NCBI GenBank assembly: GCA_029210905.1
Contig: JARGGF010000294.1
Location: 1-6,262 of the forward strand
Reading direction: 5' to 3'
Length of the DNA: 6,262 nt
Source: Bacteroidales bacterium
GTDB lineage: Bacteria; Bacteroidota; Bacteroidia; Bacteroidales; NBLH01
Shown: positions 1 to 5,030 of the stretch, one piece after another
Numbering within the stretch: position 1 is the first letter of the stretch
Layout: every line of letters begins with the position of its first letter
Made by a program: the position numbers and the translations under genes
Notes under the pieces: generated by a model
Seen by the model: the letters and a program-made list of their open reading frames with translations, nothing else
What the model was told of the DNA's origin: nothing
The model's database searches: none

Positions 1-10
1 GTTTAGTGCT

Positions 11-23
11 TGTCCGTTTTCTA
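11..23. promoter_or_regulatory. Possible half-site of the activator-binding repeat
   Basis: The 41 bases left of the adaptor gene stop codon contain TGTCCGTTTTCTA. This closely resembles the left arm (TGCCCGTTTTCGAA) of the inverted repeat at 4585-4620, differing at two of the first 13 positions. No partner arm follows at the expected distance, so this is at best a single half-site. It may be chance, or it may belong to control of a gene beyond the left edge. No terminator hairpin is visible in 1-41, so the operon may continue leftward. Confidence 0.2.
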
Positions 24-41
24 TACTTTAACCCTGTCTTA

Positions 42-1154
42 CTAATTATTCTCTTTCTTTTCTTCTTTTTCTTCAAGGATTCCAGCCTTCAGCACGCTGG
101 TTGTATCCAGGCCTTCGAGCACTTCCACATTAATTCCATCAGATAACCCCATTTTAATATTAATTTTTTTAAATGTTTGAGGACCGGTCTCCAGTTCTAC
201 AAAAGCAGAATCACCTTCAAAATCAACAAGACTCTCCTTTACCGCTAATACCTGATCTTTTCTATCAAGCACTATATCAGCATTGGCACTATAGCCAGCA
301 CGGATAAACTGTTTTTCTTTTAGTTTTACGTCAGCCTTTATTTCAAACTGAATGGCTCCATTTTCCTCAACTCCTTTTGGTGCAATATATTCAAGATTTG
401 CATAAAAAGTATCATTTTCAATGGCTCCAATTCGTAAAAGCAGGTTCATGCCCTGTCTGATTTTTCCAACTTCAGTTTCGTCAACTTTTCCTTTAAAAAT
501 TATATCATTCATGTCGGCCACAATTGCAATGGTTGTGCCTGCATTAAAAGTATTGCTCTCAATAACAGAATTTCCTTCTTCCACCGGAACGTCAAGTACC
601 ATTCCATCAATTGTTGAACGAATAAGCGTGTTTGTAGTTTTCCCTGATTTTTTTAGAGCACCTTCTTTTATAAGTTGCAAATTATTTTCTGCAGCTTCAA
701 CTTCTTCTTTAGCACTGATGAAATCAAGCTCATTTTTTTGAAATTCAGCCTTGGCTATTACTCCTTTTTCATTTAGTTCTTTTTGCCTTTTATAAACAAG
801 TTCAACATCCTGAAATTTAATTTCAGCCTGTTTTAAACGCGATTCTGCATTATTTAGACTAAGCATATCTGGTATGATTGTCACCTTGGCAATTAAATCT
901 CCTTTTCTTATTAATTTTCCGGCCTCAACATATATTTTATCAATAATTCCGGAAACTGTAGGTTTTATTTCAATCTCCTTACGAGGAACCACCGAGCCTG
1001 TTGCAACCGTTTTTTTTACAATATTGGTAATAAATGGCTTTTCAGTTTTATATATTTTTGGCTTTTCTTCTGATTTCATATAAAGAAAAACGATGGTGGA
1101 GATAAAGATTACTCCAATAACTACCAATATGGTTATTCTTAGAACACGCTTCAT
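42..1154 (-). CDS. MacA/HlyD-family periplasmic adaptor subunit of an ABC exporter
   Basis: This 370-residue protein is a membrane-fusion (periplasmic adaptor) protein, which links an inner-membrane ABC transporter to an outer-membrane TolC-type channel. The order of parts fits the family. A membrane anchor spans about residues 5-25. A first lipoyl half-domain lies at about 65-91 (PTVSGIIDKIYVEAG, then GD). An alpha-helical hairpin rich in E, K, Q and A covers about 100-162. The second lipoyl half-domain is at about 178-197 (STIDGMVLDVPVEEG). A beta-barrel and membrane-proximal region runs to about 359, and the tail is highly charged (EEKEEKKENN). The length is close to that of E. coli MacA. 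The ATG is preceded by TAAACAAA, with no Shine-Dalgarno sequence. It starts 55 bases after the second permease stop codon, as the last visible gene of the operon. MacA-like is favoured over an RND-pump adaptor because of the ABC neighbours. The family call is firm; the substrate is unknown. Confidence 0.93.
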   Translation of the reverse strand: MKRVLRITILVVIGVIFISTIVFLYMKSEEKPKIYKTEKPFITNIVKKTVATGSVVPRKEIEIKPTVSGIIDKIYVEAGKLIRKGDLIAKVTIIPDMLSLNNAESRLKQAEIKFQDVELVYKRQKELNEKGVIAKAEFQKNELDFISAKEEVEAAENNLQLIKEGALKKSGKTTNTLIRSTIDGMVLDVPVEEGNSVIESNTFNAGTTIAIVADMNDIIFKGKVDETEVGKIRQGMNLLLRIGAIENDTFYANLEYIAPKGVEENGAIQFEIKADVKLKEKQFIRAGYSANADIVLDRKDQVLAVKESLVDFEGDSAFVELETGPQTFKKINIKMGLSDGINVEVLEGLDTTSVLKAGILEEKEEKKENN

Positions 1155-1209
1155 TTTGTTTATTTAATTATGATTAAAAATTAAAGTTAAATATATGATA
1201 TTAAGACCC

Positions 1210-2475
1210 TTACTCATCACGTAAGGCATCAATAGGTTTAATACTAATAGCTCTTTGGGCAGGAATCATTCCGGCAAATACTCCTGAAACTATTAAAATA
1301 ATTAGTGCAGAAATTGCAACATTAAAATCAACTTCCGGATGCCTGAACATTTCTGTATCAGCACCTGAACTTTCAAGTAAATAATTTACCCCTTCGATAA
1401 TACCAATGCCGGCAACCAAACCAATATAACCAGCAAGCGCAGTTAAAAAAACAGACTCCATAATAATTTGTCCGATAATTTTCCCTGGAGTGGCACCAAT
1501 AGCACGTTGAATGCCAATCTCTTTTGTCCGCTCTTTAACAATGATGAGCATGATGTTGCTGACGCCAATAACACCGGCGAGCAATGTTCCCACTCCAACA
1601 ATCCACATAAGTGCAGAAATACCATTAAATAGCCCGCGCATTTTATTAAACTCTTCTTCAAGATTAAAACCGCCAACGGCCTGTTGATCGTCAGGATGGA
1701 TATGGTGGCGCTCTTTCAGAAGCTGCCTGCACTTTTCATCTACAATAGAAACAGGTATGTTTTCTTTAGCTGTAACAGAAAAATAATGAACTTCGTCACC
1801 AAAATTATAGGCCTTCTGAAGGGAAGTAAAAGGCAAAAATATTGTTTGTTCTTTTTCGCCCCCAAAGTTCATCCCCGACATGGGTTCAAATATTCCAACT
1901 ACCTGGAAATAAACACCTTTAACACGAATATACTCACCAATCGGATCTTCATCTTTTTCAAATAAAACTTCTTTTACCCTTGTTCCGATAACACATACCT
2001 TCCGGCTTTCTTCAATATCGATATAATTGAGAAACCTGCCTTCAATAATTTTATTTGGATCTATTTTATTTATTTCAGGATAATCTCCCTGAATTGTAAA
2101 AGCACCTGTTTTTATTCCCCTGGTCACATTATTTTCACCATCACCAGCTCCCCAGCCCTGCAGGCGTGGAGCTAAAATATCAATTTCAGGAATATTATCT
2201 TTTAGTGCCTGCATGTCATCATTGGTGAAATTATATCTTCTTCCACGAGGATAACCATCATAAGGCATTGTTGTTCTTCGGGCCCAGACAAAAGCGCTAT
2301 TTGTGGCAAAATCACCCATATCCTCAAATACAGAATTTTCAAGCCCTTTGCCAGAACCAAGCATTATCATTAACATAAAAATACCCCAGAAAACACCAAA
2401 GGCGGTAAGAAAAGTTCTTAATTTATTGCTTTTTAAGGCAGTGTATATTTCCTGCCATCTGTCAAGGTCAAACAT
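1210..2475 (-). CDS. MacB/FtsX-family ABC transporter permease (second of two paralogues)
   Basis: This 421-residue inner-membrane permease has the MacB layout without a fused ATPase. A first transmembrane helix lies at about 21-40 after an amphipathic start (MFDLDRWQEI). A large periplasmic domain spans about 41-285, and three more helices lie at about 287-313, 337-362 and 385-405. The cytoplasmic segment VKERTKEIGIQRAIGATP (about 313-330) is the conserved FtsX-domain stretch that contacts the ATPase, and the protein ends in PIDALRDE. Transporters of this type act as mechanotransducers: ATP hydrolysis drives movement of the periplasmic domain instead of passing substrate through the membrane. 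It is clearly paralogous to the permease encoded at 2525-3751. The first 45 residues match at 33 positions, and both share the RHH-PDDQAV-like segment near 257-267 and the ALRDE end. It starts 49 bases after that gene, with no Shine-Dalgarno sequence. The cargo cannot be inferred. Confidence 0.93.
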   Translation of the reverse strand: MFDLDRWQEIYTALKSNKLRTFLTAFGVFWGIFMLMIMLGSGKGLENSVFEDMGDFATNSAFVWARRTTMPYDGYPRGRRYNFTNDDMQALKDNIPEIDILAPRLQGWGAGDGENNVTRGIKTGAFTIQGDYPEINKIDPNKIIEGRFLNYIDIEESRKVCVIGTRVKEVLFEKDEDPIGEYIRVKGVYFQVVGIFEPMSGMNFGGEKEQTIFLPFTSLQKAYNFGDEVHYFSVTAKENIPVSIVDEKCRQLLKERHHIHPDDQQAVGGFNLEEEFNKMRGLFNGISALMWIVGVGTLLAGVIGVSNIMLIIVKERTKEIGIQRAIGATPGKIIGQIIMESVFLTALAGYIGLVAGIGIIEGVNYLLESSGADTEMFRHPEVDFNVAISALIILIVSGVFAGMIPAQRAISIKPIDALRDE

Positions 2476-2524
2476 ATTTATTGAATTAATCTTTTAATAA
2501 TTAGGTAATTACTGATATCTTGCA

Positions 2525-3751
2525 CTATTCATCCCTTAAAGCAACAATTGGTTTAATTCTGGCGGCCCTGTTTGCAGGTACAAAACCAGCTATTGCACCA
2601 GAAAATATCAACAATAAAGTAGCTTTTATCGCGACAGAAAAATCTGCTTGAGGATCCTTAATAAAAGGGACACTTTCCATTGCAGAAGAAAGCACTTCCA
2701 GTAGTCCAACTCCCAGAACCAGACCAACATAGCCTGCAACACTGGTAATTAAAATACTTTCTAATAAAACCAGACCTATAATACTTGCAGGTGATGCTCC
2801 AATTGCTTTTCTAATTCCAATCTCTTTAGTCCTTTCTTTAACCACAATCATCATAATATTGCTAACACCAACAATTCCGGCTATTATGGTGCCTATTCCC
2901 ACAATCCAGACAAATATTCTGATACCGGCAAAAAGATTCTGAAATTGCTTAAATTCTTTTAAAGTATTATGAATAAAAACAGCCTGGTCATCTTCAGGGT
3001 CAAAATGGTGTCGTTTAGCGAAATCTTTTCGCACATCAGCAATTAGCTGCTCACTCGCTTCTGCCGATTTGTTTGTAGTAAAAGTTAGTCTGTGGAGTTT
3101 ATTGCCTCCATTAAAAATGCGCTGTGCAGTGGAAACCGGAATGTATATTCTGGTCATATCCCGCTCATTGGGATCAGTAAAGACACCAACAACCATAAAA
3201 GGTATTCCATTGACATTTAGATACTTACCAATTGGATCTTCTTCCTTAAAAAGAGCTTCAGCAACTTTTAAACCTATAGTAGTAACTTTTCGGTATTTGA
3301 AAATATCTATGTCATTCACAAAACGCCCCTCTTTCATCGAGGCATTTTCAATTTTCTGGTAACCCGGATGACAGCTTATTATATCAAAAGCACCATATTC
3401 ATTTTTATAAGCTATGGTACCACTACCCCTTGTAAAAAATCTGGCAGAAATTTCTTCAACACCATCAATTTTATTATTTATCTGGTCGTAATCATCGTTT
3501 GTAAACTGAATTCTTCTGCCCAGTGAATATCCCTTGTAAGTTTTACTTGTTTGCCCTGGCCAAAGCCAAATGCTGTTAACTGCATCTTGTTTAAACTGAG
3601 TTTCTACTCCATTCTGCAGCCCTTTTCCAGAACCCAATAATATAATCAGCATAAAAATACCCCAGGCAACGCTAAATCCTGTTAGAAAAGTACGAAGCTT
3701 GTTTTTTTTAATCGTGCTGAAAATTTCCTGCCACTTATCAATGTCAAACAT
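2525..3751 (-). CDS. MacB/FtsX-family ABC transporter permease (first of two paralogues)
   Basis: This is a 408-residue inner-membrane permease when the start is placed at the ATG at 3749-3751. The frame is open further upstream to a possible ATG at 3815-3817, but that would add 22 residues (with MVLLNQL at the front) that the paralogue lacks and would lie wholly inside the ATPase gene. The chosen start gives MFDIDKWQEI, matching the paralogue's MFDLDRWQEI, and overlaps the ATPase stop codon by 8 bases (ATGTTTGA), which suggests translational coupling. A first helix lies at about 21-40 and a periplasmic domain at about 41-275. Further helices lie at about 277-303, 325-352 and 375-393. The conserved FtsX segment VKERTKEIGIRKAIGASP (about 304-321) and the PIVALRDE end are both present. 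It probably pairs with the permease encoded at 1210-2475 on the shared ATPase, though homodimers cannot be excluded. Confidence 0.92.
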   Translation of the reverse strand: MFDIDKWQEIFSTIKKNKLRTFLTGFSVAWGIFMLIILLGSGKGLQNGVETQFKQDAVNSIWLWPGQTSKTYKGYSLGRRIQFTNDDYDQINNKIDGVEEISARFFTRGSGTIAYKNEYGAFDIISCHPGYQKIENASMKEGRFVNDIDIFKYRKVTTIGLKVAEALFKEEDPIGKYLNVNGIPFMVVGVFTDPNERDMTRIYIPVSTAQRIFNGGNKLHRLTFTTNKSAEASEQLIADVRKDFAKRHHFDPEDDQAVFIHNTLKEFKQFQNLFAGIRIFVWIVGIGTIIAGIVGVSNIMMIVVKERTKEIGIRKAIGASPASIIGLVLLESILITSVAGYVGLVLGVGLLEVLSSAMESVPFIKDPQADFSVAIKATLLLIFSGAIAGFVPANRAARIKPIVALRDE

Positions 3752-4460
3752 GGCTATATTCTTTTTCGTATTCGTCAACAAGCAATTTTTCACCATTAAT
3801 TGATTCAATAAAACCATCCTTTAATCTGATAATTTTATTGGTCATTTCTGAGATGTCTTTTTCATGCGTAACAATGATTACAGTAATACCTAAATCATTG
3901 ATTTCTTTAAATATTTCCATCACTTCGTAGGACGTAGCAGTGTCTAATGCACCGGTAGGTTCGTCTGCCAGGATAATTTTTGGCTTGGTAATAAGTGCCC
4001 GAGCAATAGCAATCCTTTGTTTTTGGCCGCCGGAAAGCTCGCTTGGATGATGAGTTGCCCACTCTTTCAGGCCCATCCTGTCCAGAAACTCCATGGCTGC
4101 CAAATTACGCTTTTTGAGACTAACTTTCTGATAATAAAGAGGTAAGGCAACATTTTCCATGGCATTCTTGAAAGAAATAAGATTAAAGGACTGAAAAACA
4201 AATCCAATATATTTGTTCCGCAAAAGAGCTGCCTTTTTTTCAGACATTTCTTTAATTAAAAGATTGTCAAGAATGTAATTACCCTGATCGTAATTGTCAA
4301 GGATTCCAATAATATTTAGGAGCGTTGATTTTCCTGAACCTGATGACCCCATCACAGAAACCAGCTCGCCTGAACGGATGTCCAAATCAATTCCTTTTAG
4401 TACATGTAGTTTATTTAAACCGGTAACGTACGATTTATGTAAATTCTCTATTCTTATCAT
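3744..4460 (-). CDS. ABC transporter ATP-binding protein (MacB/LolD type)
   Basis: This 238-residue cytoplasmic ATPase powers the exporter. All nucleotide-binding motifs are intact: Walker A GSSGSGKST (38-46), Q-loop glutamine at 90 (FVFQSFNL), signature LSGGQ (142-146), Walker B IILADE (162-167) with the catalytic glutamate at 167, D-loop ALD (171-173) and the switch histidine at 199 (VTHE). The length and the motif spacing are typical of the LolD/MacB/FtsE group, which pairs with FtsX-type permeases. It is the first gene of the operon and overlaps the next gene by 8 bases. The ATG is preceded by an A/T-only leader with no Shine-Dalgarno sequence. About 33 bases upstream of the ATG is the predicted transcription start of a sigma-54-like promoter. 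LolD itself is less likely, because an adaptor gene is present and the permeases are MacB-like. Confidence 0.95.
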   Translation of the reverse strand: MIRIENLHKSYVTGLNKLHVLKGIDLDIRSGELVSVMGSSGSGKSTLLNIIGILDNYDQGNYILDNLLIKEMSEKKAALLRNKYIGFVFQSFNLISFKNAMENVALPLYYQKVSLKKRNLAAMEFLDRMGLKEWATHHPSELSGGQKQRIAIARALITKPKIILADEPTGALDTATSYEVMEIFKEINDLGITVIIVTHEKDISEMTNKIIRLKDGFIESINGEKLLVDEYEKEYSHV

Positions 4461-4502
4461 GGAAAAAAAATAAATAATAAAATAACAACACTTGACATAA
4501 AA

Positions 4503-4519
4503 TGACAGCTTTCATGCCA
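4503..4519 (-). promoter_or_regulatory. Putative sigma-54 promoter of the ABC exporter operon
   Basis: Read on the minus strand, the sequence is TGGCATGAAAGCTGTCA. It fits the sigma-54 pattern TGGCAYR-N4-TTGC, with GG and TG at the required 10-base separation. The mismatches are C for T and T for C in the -12 box. The predicted start of transcription is near 4493, about 33 bases before the ATG of the ATPase gene, which is an ideal position. An inverted repeat suited to an activator is centred about 110 bases upstream of that start. The call rests on motif and geometry only; no experiment or alignment supports it. Confidence 0.6.
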
Positions 4520-4571
4520 TTTGTATTATAATATTAATAATCAATTAATTAGCTAAATTTGTAAAATATAT

Positions 4572-4602
4572 CAAAACTAAAAATTGCCCGTTTTCGAACA
4601 CA
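4572..4602 (-). promoter_or_regulatory. Possible vegetative Bacteroidota promoter
   Basis: The minus strand carries TAGTTTTG at 4572-4579, a perfect TAnnTTTG -7 box. TGTG lies at 4599-4602, 19 bases further upstream, and is a 3-of-4 match to the TTTG -33 box. If used, it would make a leader of about 105 bases and would overlap the inverted repeat at 4585-4620, so the bound activator could block it. Boxes this short occur by chance in AT-rich DNA, and the sigma-54 candidate is better placed. Confidence 0.25.
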
Positions 4603-4620
4603 GTTTTTCAAAATCGGACA
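4585..4620. promoter_or_regulatory. Inverted repeat, putative sigma-54 activator (enhancer) site
   Basis: The left arm TGCCCGTTTTCGAA (4585-4598) and the right arm TTCAAAATCGGACA (4607-4620) are inverted repeats matching at 11 of 14 positions, separated by 8 bases. The GC-containing ends stand out against very AT-rich surroundings. The centre (4602.5) is 83.5 bases from the first base of each flanking sigma-54-like promoter, about 110 bases from each predicted transcription start, within the usual range for activator sites. Dimeric Fis-type activators of sigma-54 bind dyads of this kind. No such activator is encoded in the window. With no run of T after it, the repeat does not look like a terminator. 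Confidence 0.6.
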
Positions 4621-4685
4621 CTCCTGAAAGAAATAAAAAAGGCCAAATTATTATTAAATCCTCATTTTCAATATTTTAAATGTTA

Positions 4686-4700
4686 TGGCATACAGATTGT
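4686..4700 (+). promoter_or_regulatory. Putative rightward sigma-54 promoter
   Basis: TGGCATACAGATTGT matches TGGCAYR-N4-TTGC at every specified position but the last (T for C). Transcription would start near 4712. It mirrors the leftward promoter at 4503-4519: both begin TGGCAT, both carry TGT at the -12 element, and both lie at the same distance from the inverted repeat. No gene start is found nearby downstream; instead an intrinsic terminator follows about 100 bases later. This suggests a short non-coding transcript. Confidence 0.55.
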
Positions 4701-4754
4701 TATATCATAATCGGTTAATGAAATTATCCTTTTTTTCTGGCCATATTCCTTGAA

Positions 4755-4807
4755 AATAGGTTGGTTTGGTTGATAATTAAGGTTAATATTTAAAGGTAAT
4801 AGGTTGG
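4755..4807 (+). repeat. Ten-base direct repeat AATAGGTTGG, two copies
   Basis: Identical copies lie at 4755-4764 and 4798-4807, 43 bases apart from start to start and both inside the candidate small RNA. The second copy abuts the terminator stem. Similar G/T-rich pieces (TTTGGTTG, AAGGTTAAT) lie between them. The copies may be duplicated pairing sites, or simply a by-product of biased composition. Confidence 0.45.
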
Positions 4808-4834
4808 AAGCCACTCAAAAGAGTGGCTTTTTTT
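4808..4834 (+). terminator. Intrinsic (Rho-independent) terminator
   Basis: The sequence AAGCCACTC (4808-4816), loop AAAA (4817-4820) and GAGTGGCTT (4821-4829) forms a perfect 9-base-pair stem. It is followed by an unbroken run of T at 4828-4834. The T run lies only on the plus-strand 3' side, so it stops rightward transcripts. The nearest upstream plus-strand promoter candidate is at 4686-4700, and no plus-strand protein gene precedes it in the window. Confidence 0.87.
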
Positions 4835-4920
4835 ATTGTCATTTTTAGCATAAAATACTAATTTGAAAATAGTTATTTAATATTCGGAAATAATTAGTCT
4901 CCTTAACTAAAACTTTTTAT

Positions 4921-4928
4921 TAATTTTG
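4921..4928 (+). promoter_or_regulatory. Possible promoter -7 box for the GWxTD gene
   Basis: TAATTTTG is a perfect TAnnTTTG box of the Bacteroidota vegetative type, 102 bases before the GTG start of the lipoprotein gene and downstream of the terminator. A convincing TTTG -33 box is missing at 19-21 bases upstream; the nearest approximation, TTAG at 4894-4897, is too far. It remains the best candidate in the 196 bases between the terminator and the gene, which otherwise show nothing but AT-rich DNA. Confidence 0.3.
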
Positions 4929-5030
4929 GACGTTATTAAAATCAAATCGTTGTTCTGATAGACTCAGTATTCAAATAATACAAAATCATTGAGAATTTAA
5001 TCTAATCTGAATGCTCTAAACATTAAACAA

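Larger units (their letters stand above)
4712..4834 (+). ncRNA. Candidate small RNA of about 123 nt, sigma-54 controlled
   Basis: The boundaries are predicted from the sigma-54-like promoter at 4686-4700 (start near 4712) and the intrinsic terminator ending near 4834. No other plus-strand gene upstream would need that terminator. The interval holds only an 11-codon frame (ATG at 4718, stop at 4751-4753), which is not convincing as a gene. The middle is rich in G and T, with GGTTGGTTTGGTTG at 4759-4772. The ten-base AATAGGTTGG occurs twice, the second copy directly before the terminator stem. Repeated unpaired UUGG elements could be base-pairing sites, but this is speculation. I do not recognise an RNA family. 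The alternative is a leader or attenuator for the gene starting at 5031. Confidence 0.45.

Noticed and set aside
1468..1481. TGTCCGATAATTTT, resembling the dyad arm
   Set aside because: It lies inside the second permease gene, encoding the conserved region after the FtsX segment, with no partner arm or promoter.
3752..3817. N-terminal extension of the first permease to the upstream ATG
   Set aside because: The added residues lie entirely within the ATPase gene, are absent from the paralogue, and precede the conserved MFD-D-WQEI start.
4492..4532. TTGACA at 4492-4497 and TATAAT at 4527-4532, plus strand
   Set aside because: The spacing is 29 bases instead of about 17, and this E. coli-type pattern is not the vegetative promoter form of Bacteroidota.
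4554..4561. Plus-strand TAAATTTG, a match to the TAnnTTTG box
   Set aside because: There is no TTTG at 19-21 bases upstream (the nearest is 30 bases away), and such boxes are frequent in AT-rich DNA.
4718..4753. Eleven-codon frame MKLSFFSGHIP inside the candidate small RNA
   Set aside because: It is very short, starts only about six bases after the predicted 5' end, has no support beyond an ATG, and frames of this size are expected by chance.
4759..4773. GGTTGGTTTGGTTGA resembles a two-layer G-quadruplex
   Set aside because: It has only three GG pairs in close spacing plus a single G, so a complete intramolecular quadruplex is not supported.
4857..4898. Inverted repeat ACTAATT...AATTAGT with an inner TTATTT/AAATAA pairing
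   Set aside because: The arms are short, A/T-only or nearly so, and competing; no T run or regulatory geometry follows.
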